64,000 nucleotides of DNA from Olsenella_K absiana (GTDB lineage Bacteria; Actinomycetota; Coriobacteriia; Coriobacteriales; Atopobiaceae): positions 1 through 64,000 of the forward strand of contig NZ_JAZGJQ010000009.1 in NCBI RefSeq assembly GCF_036408855.1. Direction: 5' to 3'. The notes below the pieces were generated by a model, which saw only the letters and a list, made by a program, of their open reading frames with translations, had not been told where the DNA came from and did not search any database. A program made the position numbers and the translations under genes. Below, piece by piece: positions 33,033 to 42,099 of the stretch (position 1 is the stretch's first letter; each line of letters begins with the position of its first letter).

Positions 33033-34034
33033 ATGGCGAGAAGGACGACCGGCCGTGACGGGGGGCGGGCGGTGACGCGGGAGCCCGGCGCCCCGGGGGA
33101 GCTCGAGGCGGCGGCGCCCGGATCGCCCATCACGGCTGCGGTGAGCCCGCACGCCTCCCCCGCTCGCCTCTCTCGCTACGCTATCTTCGTCGAGGTGGTC
33201 GAGGAGGGCAGCTTCACCAAGGTCGCCGAGAGGATCGGCTACACGCAGAGCGCCGTCTCGCAGACCGTCAAGGCGCTCGAGAGGGAGCTGGGCTGCACGC
33301 TCGTCGAGCGCGGCCGCGACGGCGTCTCGCTCACCAAGGACGGCCGGCAGTTCATGCCCTACCTGCAGGCCGTCGCGCGCGACGAGCGCGCCCTGGCCGA
33401 GAAGCGCCGCGAGGTCTTGGGCCTTGGCAGCGCGACGATCACCATCGGCACCTTCACCAGCGTGAGCAGGAACCTCCTGCCACGCCCCATGCGCGAGTTC
33501 CGCAGGCTCTACCCCTCGGTGCGCTTCAACCTCAGGCAGAGCGAGTACACCTCCATCGCGGAGTGGGTGCGCACCGGCGCGTGCGACCTGGGCTTCACCA
33601 ACCTCACGGACGCGGAGTCGGCCGGCCTCGAGTACCGCCCCCTCGGCACCGACCGCATGATGGCCGTGGTGCCGCGCGCAAACCCGCTGGCAGAGAAGGA
33701 CGTGCTCTCCCTCGCGGACCTCGCCGAGCAGCCGTTCATCCTTCTGGACGAGGGCCGCGAGTCGGTCACCCTGCACGCCTTCGCGCAGGCGGGCCTCTCT
33801 CCGCACGTGTGCTACGAGGTCACGGACGACTACTCGATCCTGGCGATGGTGCGCCAGGGCCTGGGCGTCACGATTCTGTATGAGATGATGCTTGTGGGCT
33901 TCGAGGCCGGCGTGGAGGTGCGCCCCATCCTGGAGGAGCCCCGTCGGACGATAACGCTGGGATGGCGCGACTCCGCGACGCTGCCGCTCGCGGCACGGCG
34001 CTTCTCGGAGTACCTCGTCCGGGAGCTGGGATAG
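33033..34034 (+). CDS. LysR-family transcriptional regulator
   Basis: This 333-residue protein has a 45-residue non-conserved N-terminal extension before the LysR helix-turn-helix (about 47-105: YAIFVEVVEEGSFTKVAERI then GYTQSAVSQTVKALERELG). The effector-binding domain (about 135-330) is complete, opening SATITIGTFTSVSRNLLP. GGAGGGAGAAG precedes ATG 33033; the extension could mean that a later start is used. It lies opposite azlC with a palindromic region between, so it likely controls branched-chain amino acid export in response to an amino acid. Confidence 0.9.
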   Translation: MARRTTGRDGGRAVTREPGAPGELEAAAPGSPITAAVSPHASPARLSRYAIFVEVVEEGSFTKVAERIGYTQSAVSQTVKALERELGCTLVERGRDGVSLTKDGRQFMPYLQAVARDERALAEKRREVLGLGSATITIGTFTSVSRNLLPRPMREFRRLYPSVRFNLRQSEYTSIAEWVRTGACDLGFTNLTDAESAGLEYRPLGTDRMMAVVPRANPLAEKDVLSLADLAEQPFILLDEGRESVTLHAFAQAGLSPHVCYEVTDDYSILAMVRQGLGVTILYEMMLVGFEAGVEVRPILEEPRRTITLGWRDSATLPLAARRFSEYLVRELG

Positions 34035-34052
34035 CCGCCCCGACGCGCCCGC

Positions 34053-35126
34053 TCAGCTCCTCCTGCCCCTCCTGTCGAAGCCGGTCCGCTCGTAGTAGCG
34101 GCGCTTGTCCTCGTACATCTGCCTCTCGGCCAGCTTGACCAGCTCGTCGACGTCGATGCCCGGCGCCTTCGCGGTGGAGACGCCAAGGGAGACGTGGCAG
34201 TGCGCCGCCTCGGTCTCGGCTCGCACCGCGGCCACCTTCGCCGTCACGGCGGCCGCGTCGAGGTCCCGGCAGAACGACACGAACTCGTCCCCTCCGATTC
34301 GGTAGGTGTCGTCGCCGCCGAACGCCGAGCTCAGCATGGCTGCGACGCACTTCAGACGCTCGTCTCCCACGGAGTGCCCGCTCTCCTCGTTGAGCTCGTG
34401 GAGGCCGTTCAGGTCGGCGAACACGCAGGTCAGGGAGAGCTTGCAGCTCGATCCCAGGCCGGCGAGCGCCCTCTCGTAGGAGTTTCGGTTCCTGACCCCC
34501 GTCAGGAGGTCGATCCAGCTGAGCTCGGAGAGCCTGGCCTGGGCGTACTCGTGCTTGAGCTTCACGTTGAGCAGATAGGAGTTGATGCCTACGCTCACCG
34601 CGGAGAAGAGGCAGGAGTTGGTGACGTCGTCCACGACGAAGCGAGGGCTGTCGAATGCGAGCGCCATGCAGACGAAGAACAGGGTGTGGATGCCGATGCA
34701 GGTGACGAGCCGCCTTCGCCTGTCCATGAAGAGGAGGGGCGAGGCGAGGACGAAGGCGGGGAAGGAGGCGGCCATCTGGTCGGAGTTGAAGAGCGTCCCC
34801 AGTATCGTGGAGTAGAGGAGGAGGCCGCTGATCGTTACGTAGGTCAGGACGCTGACTGCCCGCTCGTCCCCATCGTCGACCTTGGAGGCGATCGCGTACA
34901 TCGCGATGGAGCACCCCAGCGAGACGACGTAGAGGGGCAGGGCGTTGCTCATCTTGCTGCTGAAGTTCGAGATGAGGATGCAGATGAGCATCATCAGCGA
35001 GAAGGCGACGGAGACCACCCTGACGCTCCGGCGGTTCGCCTTCGTCACCGACGGAAGAATCTGGCGCCACTGCTCGTCGGACGTCATACTCCATGCCTCG
35101 TGCCGGCCGTTCCTTGCGGAAGCCAT
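34053..35126 (-). CDS. Membrane-bound GGDEF diguanylate cyclase
   Basis: This 357-residue protein has about five or six transmembrane segments (residues about 35-185) followed by a cytoplasmic GGDEF domain (about 200-350). The catalytic motif is intact (RIGGDEFV, GGDEF at 278-282), as are DLLTGVRNRNSYE and DLNGLHELNEESGH; no RxxD inhibitory site is seen. It should make c-di-GMP from two GTP. An alternative start 13 codons later (35087) exists. It lies directly downstream of a very large GGDEF/EAL protein on the same strand (102 bases apart), next to the adhesin-secretion locus, so a shared c-di-GMP circuit is likely. Confidence 0.9.
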   Translation of the reverse strand: MASARNGRHEAWSMTSDEQWRQILPSVTKANRRSVRVVSVAFSLMMLICILISNFSSKMSNALPLYVVSLGCSIAMYAIASKVDDGDERAVSVLTYVTISGLLLYSTILGTLFNSDQMAASFPAFVLASPLLFMDRRRRLVTCIGIHTLFFVCMALAFDSPRFVVDDVTNSCLFSAVSVGINSYLLNVKLKHEYAQARLSELSWIDLLTGVRNRNSYERALAGLGSSCKLSLTCVFADLNGLHELNEESGHSVGDERLKCVAAMLSSAFGGDDTYRIGGDEFVSFCRDLDAAAVTAKVAAVRAETEAAHCHVSLGVSTAKAPGIDVDELVKLAERQMYEDKRRYYERTGFDRRGRRS

Positions 35127-35228
35127 GTCCTGGATAACCCCCTTCCCGCACGTCCCTCCGACTCGCGCGGCGGCCGCTTGTCGGCCGTGCGCTTCCGCGG
35201 ACGGGGCGCGACGTCGTCGTTTAGGTAC

Positions 35229-38200
35229 CTACCGCCGGTCCTTCTCGCCCCGCGTGTCCGGCCCAGTCGCCTTGCGCTCCGCTGCGTCGCTTCGCTCCCC
35301 GACGGGCGCGAAGAGGGAGACGAGCTCCCGGATCCTCCCCGTGTTGTCCTTCATGGGTAGCACCACCTCGCGGAGAAGGACGTCTCCGCCGGTCTTGGTG
35401 TGGGCGCGCAGCTGCGCGTTCGAGGGCCTACCGGTCGCAAGCGCTATGGCGGTCGGCGTGCGGCTCTCCGGGACCTCGTCGCCGTCGGCGTCGACGCAGC
35501 CGAGGGGCAGGTCCGCGCACCTGCACCCGAGGAGCTCCTCGGAGGGGACCCCAAGGAGCCGCTCGGCCTCGTGGTTCCAGTACAGGACGGTATGGTCCGG
35601 TCCAAGGACCGAGCAACCCAAGGGCGCCGAGTCGAGAAGGGCGCGGAAGCCCCGCTCTGCCCCCCGGGACATCTTCCCCGCGTCGGTGGCGCCCGACAGG
35701 TCGCCCGCCACCAGCGAGCGGTTGAGCTTCTTCACGAAGTCGTCCAGGGCCTCCGCGTAGATGACGCGCACGTCGGCGAAGATGGTGAGGTCGTAGGCCC
35801 CGACCCTGTGGATCGACTCCACGGCCCTGCGGACCTTCTCCCCGAGCTCCAGGATCTCTGCACGCGAGCGGTACTTGCCGAGGATGGCGAAGCACCCCGT
35901 GGAGAGGCGTGCTACGCTGCCGCGGTTGCCGACGAGCTCGAGGATGGCGGAGCTGCAGGCCGAGTCCAGGAGCGAGGCCGCCTCCGGCCCGCACTCCTTG
36001 GCGATGCGGGGAAACTCGGGCAGCTTCACCCTCACCATGCCGAAGGGGCTGCGGTTGAGCTCGTAGTCGATCTCGTAGGACAGGAAGTCGTCCATGAACC
36101 TGCCCGTCTCGCAGACGCCGCCGGCCTCCGTCCCGCGAGGGTCCGGACGCCGTTCGGCGGCGGGGTCCTCGCGGAAGTAGCCCATGAGGCCGGCGATCCG
36201 CCCGTCGCGGTAGATGGGCCACTTCGTCGCCAGGATCGCGTGGCTGGCGCCCTTTGCGATGCACTTGCCGGGCACGTCGCGGGACATGCGCCCATGCCTG
36301 AGGACCTCGAGCTCCGCGTCCCGGTAGCCCTGCTCGATCGGGTGCCACCTGAGGTCGTCGTCCGTCTTGCCGAGCAGGTCGTGGACGGAGTCGAGGCCAT
36401 AGTAGTCGAGGAAGGACCTGCTCGCCCCGCAGAACCTGCGGTCCTTGTCCTTCCAGAAGAGCTTCAGGGGCGTGTGCGCCATGAGGCTGTCCCAGAGGAT
36501 GCCCCCCGTGCCCTCGTCCCTGCTGAACTGCGCGGCGACGGCGTTGTCGTTGGCGCTCGAGAGCTCGCGCTCGAGGTCCTGGATGTCGAGCGGGCGGATG
36601 CCGTAGAGGGCCTGGGTCCCGTCGGAGCCCTGGAGCAGGACCAGCATGTGCTCCATCCACCTAAAGCCGCCGTCCCTGTCCATTGTGCGGAAGATGCTGC
36701 GCAGCACCCCGCCTCGCACCTCAGCGAGCCTGCCCTCGAGCGTGTCGGGGTCGAGGAAGGTGCGGTAGCGGGCCTCGTCCACGTCCAGGACCTTCGGCAG
36801 CAGGTCGTTGTAGCTGCCGTCCGCGCCCCGCAGAGGCACGAAGTCCTTGTCGAGCCCGCCCGACAGGTTGTTGCCGTACCTGAGGCTGCGGATGGTCTGG
36901 CGCTTGAGGTCGAGGCTGAAGACGTTGCGGTAGAACTCGAGGATGCTCGTCGTCGACTTTGCCAGGCTTGTTATCTCGGCGAAGCGCTCGGTGACGTCGA
37001 AGTACTTCGCTACGATGAGGCTGTGGCCCTCCATGTGGGCGAGGGAGCGGAAGCGGAAGAGCATCTCCTTGCCGGAGAAGGTGATGGCCTGCTCCCCCGC
37101 CTTCCCCGTGCGGTCGGCGTAGCTCATGGCGTAGTCGAGCGCGTTGTTGGACGACCTGTTCCAATCGTTGACCGCGTCCTCGAACTGCTGGGCGTCCTCT
37201 AGCCCGTAGTGGATGAACATCTGGCGGGCGGCGGCGTTCGTCTGGAGGATGCGGAAGTGGCTCCGGTGGAAGTCGTAGAGGACGAGGGGTGCGTCCGTGA
37301 GGAAGTCGACGTCCGCGGCGGCCTCGTAGTAGGCCCTGTGCTGCGCGTCCTCGACGACGAAGCCGCGCTCCTGGTTGCGCTCGAGGGTCTCCTCGAAGGG
37401 CAGGGGCCTCCCGAAGTGGTACCCCTGCATCATCGAGCAGCCCGCCATGCTGAGGAAGTCCGCCTGCTCCGGCGTCTCGACCCCCTCGGCGAGGGTGCGG
37501 ACGCCGATCTTCTTGCCCATCGAGATCACCGACGAGATGATCGCCCGGGACCTCGGCGTGTCGTTGCGCAGGAACGCCATGTCGAGCTTCAGGACGTCGA
37601 AGTCGTACTCCTTGAGGAGGTTGAGCGAGCTGTAGCCGCTGCCGAAGTCGTCCATCCAGACCTCGTAGCCTGCCTTCCTGAAGCGGGCCAGCGTCTCGAC
37701 AATCTCGCCCTCCTCAGAGGCGAAGGCGCTCTCCGTGGCCTCGATGTGCAGCGTGCGACGGGGTATGTCGTGCTCCTCGACCAGTGACTCCACCTCCGAG
37801 AAGACGTCGCAGCAGGAGAAGTCGACCCGCGAGATGTTCACTGAGACCGGAATCTCCGGCAGCCCCTGCCGGCTCCGGTCGGCGATCATCGTGACGACCT
37901 GCCTGATGACGCAGAGGTCGAGCACCCATATCAGGCGGGAGTCCTCGAGGGGCTCGACGAACGAGGAGGGCTGCAGGAGACCCCTCGTGGGGTCGTCCCA
38001 GCGAGCCAACGCCTCCATGCCGCAGATCTCGCCGGAGACGGAGCCGATAATCGGCTGGTAGTAGACGTGGATCCAGCCGTTCCTGACGGCGCCCTCCACG
38101 TTGGAGACGACGTACTCGGAGACCTCGAGGTCCCTTCCCATCTCGTCCGTGTAGAGGGAGAGCGGGCCGCGCGGACGCCGCTTGCCCACGTCGCAGGCGA

Positions 38201-39032
38201 TCTTCGCGCGGCCGCAGATCGTCTCGGCGCTCAGCCCGTGGTCCTGCCAGACGCAGGCGCCGATGCTCGCGCTCACCCCCTTGGGCGCGAGCGCGAGCAC
38301 CATGTCCCGCGCCACCGCCGCCTTCGCATCGAGGTTGTCTGCGTGCATCAGCAGGGCGAAGTGGTCCACGTCGAAGCGGGAGACGGCGCTCGCCGGGAAG
38401 AGCATCCTCAGGTGGTCGCCCACCGCCTTCAGGAACGCGTCCCCGCCCTCGATGCCGTCGTGGATGTTGATAGACTGGAAGTTGACCACGTCGAGGTACA
38501 TGACAGCGAGCTCGGACCCGTCGCCCTCCGGCGAGAAGTGCTTCCTCCACCTGCGCATGACGTGGAAGAAGGAGTGCATGTTGATGAGCCCGGTCACCGG
38601 GTCCGACGATTCGTAGTCGACGGTCTCCGGCCTCGCGCCGAGGGCGACCACGAGGTTGACGACGATGCGGTGGCCGTCTGTGGTGGTTCGGGCCTCGGAC
38701 AGGACGCGGGCAAGGCAGATGCGATGGTCCATCGTCGCGATGTGGCACTCGTAGGCCACCCGATCGCCCTCCGACTCGAGCGCACGGAGGGTGCTGTCGC
38801 GCACCAGGCCGAGGTCCGACGAAAGGAAGAAGTTCCGCATGCTGCCCTCGTAGAAGGCGATTGCGTCGTCGAGCGAGGCGGCGCCCAGCATGTCGAGGCA
38901 GCGCTGGTTCATGTAGATGGGGTCGTACCTGTCCCCATCCGGCGCGTAGGCGTACATGGGGACAGGCAGGACTTCGAGCAGCTCGAAGAGCATCTCGTTG
39001 GTATACCTGTTCGCATCTATCTGCGGTGACAT
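35229..39032 (-). CDS. Very large multi-PAS protein with degenerate GGDEF and intact EAL domain (c-di-GMP phosphodiesterase)
   Basis: This 1,267-residue soluble protein reads, in order, PAS (about 15-110), degenerate GGDEF (about 130-290; RFDVDHF replaces GGDEF), EAL (about 325-565), two or three PAS-like domains (about 590-990), a second GGDEF-like domain lacking the motif (about 1010-1130, ARLSTGCFAIL), and a C-terminal PAS (about 1145-1255). The EAL domain looks active: MEALARW, VNISRVDF, IEATES, DDFGSGYSSLNLL, and AEGVETPEQADF. It should hydrolyse c-di-GMP, gated by PAS sensing. ATG 39032 follows GGGGAAGG. It lies just downstream of gtfB and is a paralog of the gene at 52.5-57.2 kb. Confidence 0.87.
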   Translation of the reverse strand: MSPQIDANRYTNEMLFELLEVLPVPMYAYAPDGDRYDPIYMNQRCLDMLGAASLDDAIAFYEGSMRNFFLSSDLGLVRDSTLRALESEGDRVAYECHIATMDHRICLARVLSEARTTTDGHRIVVNLVVALGARPETVDYESSDPVTGLINMHSFFHVMRRWRKHFSPEGDGSELAVMYLDVVNFQSINIHDGIEGGDAFLKAVGDHLRMLFPASAVSRFDVDHFALLMHADNLDAKAAVARDMVLALAPKGVSASIGACVWQDHGLSAETICGRAKIACDVGKRRPRGPLSLYTDEMGRDLEVSEYVVSNVEGAVRNGWIHVYYQPIIGSVSGEICGMEALARWDDPTRGLLQPSSFVEPLEDSRLIWVLDLCVIRQVVTMIADRSRQGLPEIPVSVNISRVDFSCCDVFSEVESLVEEHDIPRRTLHIEATESAFASEEGEIVETLARFRKAGYEVWMDDFGSGYSSLNLLKEYDFDVLKLDMAFLRNDTPRSRAIISSVISMGKKIGVRTLAEGVETPEQADFLSMAGCSMMQGYHFGRPLPFEETLERNQERGFVVEDAQHRAYYEAAADVDFLTDAPLVLYDFHRSHFRILQTNAAARQMFIHYGLEDAQQFEDAVNDWNRSSNNALDYAMSYADRTGKAGEQAITFSGKEMLFRFRSLAHMEGHSLIVAKYFDVTERFAEITSLAKSTTSILEFYRNVFSLDLKRQTIRSLRYGNNLSGGLDKDFVPLRGADGSYNDLLPKVLDVDEARYRTFLDPDTLEGRLAEVRGGVLRSIFRTMDRDGGFRWMEHMLVLLQGSDGTQALYGIRPLDIQDLERELSSANDNAVAAQFSRDEGTGGILWDSLMAHTPLKLFWKDKDRRFCGASRSFLDYYGLDSVHDLLGKTDDDLRWHPIEQGYRDAELEVLRHGRMSRDVPGKCIAKGASHAILATKWPIYRDGRIAGLMGYFREDPAAERRPDPRGTEAGGVCETGRFMDDFLSYEIDYELNRSPFGMVRVKLPEFPRIAKECGPEAASLLDSACSSAILELVGNRGSVARLSTGCFAILGKYRSRAEILELGEKVRRAVESIHRVGAYDLTIFADVRVIYAEALDDFVKKLNRSLVAGDLSGATDAGKMSRGAERGFRALLDSAPLGCSVLGPDHTVLYWNHEAERLLGVPSEELLGCRCADLPLGCVDADGDEVPESRTPTAIALATGRPSNAQLRAHTKTGGDVLLREVVLPMKDNTGRIRELVSLFAPVGERSDAAERKATGPDTRGEKDRR

Positions 39033-39186
39033 GACCTTCCCCTCACAGAGCGAAGCCATGGCCAAGGGCGTCGCGTTCTTTGTCAGCAGGGCCGGGCCGT
39101 TTCGGCAACGTGTTCGTTTTATTCCTGCGAGGGCGAAAAAGCAAATCCGGCGCGGGAGGAGTTGGTCACGCGCCTGCCCCACGCCC

Positions 39187-40599
39187 CTAGCGGAAGAGCC
39201 GCCGATAGGCCTCCGGCCCCTCGGAGAGGGCAGCCCTGCGCTGCAGGTCCAGGTGCCGGCGAAGGAGGCCCCTGGAGCCCCTGAGCTTCCTCATCAGGGC
39301 GACAAGCGCCTCGGCGTCATCGAGGACATGCTCGGGGCACATGAAGCGCGGCCGGTGCAGGGTCTGCCTGAGGCCGAGGACGAGCTGGTCGGCCAGGAAC
39401 GCCCGTCTCACGGAGGAGCGAACCTCTGTCCCGTAGTTGACGTCGAGGTACCAGTCGCACGTGCGGAAGAGGCGCGCCAGCACCTCACGCGAGGCGACGG
39501 GGTGCAGGAGCACGTTCTTCTCCGCCCCGAAGGCGAGGAGTCGGCTCGACATCTCCGTCACAGCCGCTATGTGGAAGCGCATCTCCGGCAGGCCCCTCAC
39601 GATGGCCTCGAGGGACGCGACCTGGTCCGAGTTGGTGCAGATGAGGACCTCGTCGGAGCCGGCGTTCTTACGCTCGAAGCCGTAGACGAAGCCGAGCGGG
39701 CGCACGTAGTCGGCAGAGGCGCCGAGGGCGAGGAGCCTCTCGCAGCTGCGCGCGTCCTGAACGAGGACCTCGTTCGTGCGCGAGCGGCCCTCGAGGATCA
39801 TCCGCATGTTCCCCGGTATGTCGTCGCGAGGAGGCTCCTGCCAGAAGAGCACGTTGCCCCGCGGGTGGGCCCGGAGCCGCTCGCTCACGAAGAGCGGCGT
39901 GGAGAGGGAGTTATAGAAGATGCGCTGCCCCTCGAGCCCCCGGGCGCGGAGGGCGTCGACCGCGAGCTCCACCCGGTTCGCGTAGTGGCGCAGGCGCCCG
40001 TCGCGCGCGACGAGGAGGTCGCCCGTCACGTAGTTCTCCACCACGCGCTCGCGGCCCCGCTCGTCCAGCCAGGTGCGGCAGAACCGCTCGCCGCGGCCGT
40101 TGAAGGTCGTGCGGGCGCAGAGCCGCCCAGCGAGGTCGTAGTGGTCGGTGAAGCGGACTGTCCCACCCTCGTCGAGCCAGTCGACGTCACCCACGACACG
40201 AGGCGTGCCTCCGCGCGCGTAGTAGACCCGCGCGCGGAGGCGACCGCGGTCGAGGACCCTGCCGGAGGCGCCGTCCGCGGCGACCTCCCAGAGGTCCGGC
40301 ATCTCTATCTGGTCGAAGAAGCGGCTCGCTCCGGGCTCCCAGCCCGCGTGCGCGAGGCGGTAGGCCCGCACCTGCGCGGCGGACTCTGGCCGGGCATCGC
40401 GCACGGCGCCCGGGATGGGGGCCGAGGAGCCGTCCTCGCCGGCGAGCCGGAAGACGGACTCCACGCCCTCGGGCAGGTCGGTCTCCTCCGAGAGCACGAT
40501 GGCGGGCCCGTCGAAGCCCGCGCGCCGGAAGGAGCCCACGAGGAGCTCCGCCATCTCGTCGAGGTGGTCCAACAGCAGGATGCCCTCGTCGTTCGTCAT
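39187..40599 (-). CDS. gtfB: Accessory Sec system glycosylation chaperone/cotransferase GtfB
   Basis: The 470-residue protein follows gtfA in an ATGA overlap and matches the Gtf2/GtfB family in position, length and pattern: a degenerate glycosyltransferase with many acidic and aromatic repeats in its middle (DHYDLAGRLCARTTFNGRGE). Motifs include RIFYNSLSTPLF, FWQEPPRDDIPGNM and ICTNSDQVASLEAIV. In streptococci GtfA-GtfB is a heterotetramer that adds GlcNAc to Ser/Thr of the serine-rich adhesin in the cytoplasm; GtfB recognises the acceptor. It is the last gene of the locus before the EAL protein. Confidence 0.85.
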   Translation of the reverse strand: MTNDEGILLLDHLDEMAELLVGSFRRAGFDGPAIVLSEETDLPEGVESVFRLAGEDGSSAPIPGAVRDARPESAAQVRAYRLAHAGWEPGASRFFDQIEMPDLWEVAADGASGRVLDRGRLRARVYYARGGTPRVVGDVDWLDEGGTVRFTDHYDLAGRLCARTTFNGRGERFCRTWLDERGRERVVENYVTGDLLVARDGRLRHYANRVELAVDALRARGLEGQRIFYNSLSTPLFVSERLRAHPRGNVLFWQEPPRDDIPGNMRMILEGRSRTNEVLVQDARSCERLLALGASADYVRPLGFVYGFERKNAGSDEVLICTNSDQVASLEAIVRGLPEMRFHIAAVTEMSSRLLAFGAEKNVLLHPVASREVLARLFRTCDWYLDVNYGTEVRSSVRRAFLADQLVLGLRQTLHRPRFMCPEHVLDDAEALVALMRKLRGSRGLLRRHLDLQRRAALSEGPEAYRRLFR

Positions 40600-42089
40600 G
40601 CCCCGATCACCTCTCCCCAGCGCGCGGCCACGCGGTCCGTGAGGTAGGCGGACGCGACCTCGTAGGACCTCTCCTCGAAGGCGGCCTTGTCGTCCTCGAG
40701 GAAGTAGCGCACGACCTCGCCGGCGAGCGCCCTTACGCGGTCGTCCTCCTGCATCCCCTCCGCGAGCGGGACCAGGTGTCCGTTCGCCCCGTCGTCGACG
40801 AAGGTGGGGTTGCCGTAGGGCACGTCGAAGCCGATCAGCGCGAGCCCGGAGCCGACCGCCTCCATGAGGCTGAGGCCGAACCCCTCGCTGGTCGAGCCGG
40901 AGAGGTAGAGCTCGTGGCGTGGGTAGACCTCAGACATCTCGCATTGGCCGAGGAGGCGCACGTAGCCCTCCGCCCCCAGCTCCCCCACGAGGGCCTCGAG
41001 GCGGCCGGCCTCTGCGCCCGCGCCGCAGACGTCGAGCGTCAGCCCCGGCACCCGCTCATGCGCCAGGGCGCACGCCCTGATCACCCAGTCGACGTGCTTC
41101 TCGGAGGCGAGCCTCGAGGCGGTGACGACGGAGAAGGGCCGCCTCGGGGACTCGGGGCGAGAGAGCGCGTCGAGGCTGCCCACGGGTATGGCGACGACGC
41201 GCGGTGTCTCCCCCACGTAGCGCTCGAACTGCCGCTCCAAGAGGCGCGCCTGGGCCTCGGTGGAGGTGACGTAGAAGTCGACGTGGCGATGCATGTCGAA
41301 GGGATACTCGTAGTAGTTGTTCCACAGGACGTGCTCGTCGTCCGTGCCGGAGGCGCTGTAGTGGTCCGCGTGGACCACGACGCCGACCCGCGCTGCGCCC
41401 GCGTTCTCGAGTATCGCCTGGCCGATGCCGGTCGTGCGGTCGACGAGTACCACGTCCTTCTCCGTTAGGCCGAGGCTGCGCACGAGCTCTCCGACGAGGT
41501 CCTCCTTGGAGTAGAGCACCCGGTCCTTGAGGCGGAAGACCGTCGTGGCCCCGTCGGGCATCTCCTCCAGGGCGACCGAGCCGTCCTCGTTGAAGAAGCG
41601 GCGCAGGTAGAGGTGGGCCCTGCCGTCGAGCGGGGCGTAGTACTCGGAGTAGGTGCGGCCGTAGGTGAAGTAGTCCTTGCGGACGAGGAGGCCGCGGGAG
41701 ACGTACTCCACGCGGTGGAGCAGGTCGTGTCCCTCGTCGACGAAGTACAGCGAGCAGTAGTCCTTGCTGCCAGAGAACGTGAGCCTCCCGCGCCGCCCGT
41801 CCCTGGTGACGCGGAAGCCCTGGTCGGCGAGGGTGGCCTCGAACTGCGCAAGCGTGTAGCTCACGGGCGCAGTCCGGAAGTCCGAGAAGTGGGAGTAGAG
41901 CCAGACGACCTCGTCGTCGGCGAAGCCGATGTTGCGGGTGAGATGCTCTATGTCCTCCTGCGGGAACATGTCCGTGAAGACGAAGCGCGCGGGCACGCCC
42001 AGTGCCCGGAACGCCCGCGCCCGGTACGCCTGGGCGTACTCCACGCCGCTCGACGCCCAGCCGATTCCGAGGTTGAAGCTGTAGACCAT
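40596..42089 (-). CDS. gtfA: Accessory Sec system glycosyltransferase GtfA
   Basis: This 497-residue GT4-like O-GlcNAc transferase initiates glycosylation of the serine-rich adhesin. Recognisable parts: the N terminus VYSFNLGIGWASSGVEYAQA and an insert rich in aromatic residues (about 105-200, the beta-sheet add-on domain characteristic of GtfA). The GT-B catalytic half contains VVTASRLASEKHVDWVIRA, the donor-site SGSTSEGFGLSLMEAVGSG with its E-x7-E-like motif, and GFDVPYGNPTFV. It starts 10 bases after secA2 and overlaps gtfB by four bases. The strict gene order with secA2 and gtfB strengthens the call. Confidence 0.92.
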   Translation of the reverse strand: MVYSFNLGIGWASSGVEYAQAYRARAFRALGVPARFVFTDMFPQEDIEHLTRNIGFADDEVVWLYSHFSDFRTAPVSYTLAQFEATLADQGFRVTRDGRRGRLTFSGSKDYCSLYFVDEGHDLLHRVEYVSRGLLVRKDYFTYGRTYSEYYAPLDGRAHLYLRRFFNEDGSVALEEMPDGATTVFRLKDRVLYSKEDLVGELVRSLGLTEKDVVLVDRTTGIGQAILENAGAARVGVVVHADHYSASGTDDEHVLWNNYYEYPFDMHRHVDFYVTSTEAQARLLERQFERYVGETPRVVAIPVGSLDALSRPESPRRPFSVVTASRLASEKHVDWVIRACALAHERVPGLTLDVCGAGAEAGRLEALVGELGAEGYVRLLGQCEMSEVYPRHELYLSGSTSEGFGLSLMEAVGSGLALIGFDVPYGNPTFVDDGANGHLVPLAEGMQEDDRVRALAGEVVRYFLEDDKAAFEERSYEVASAYLTDRVAARWGEVIGA

Positions 42090-42099
42090 GCGCGCCTCC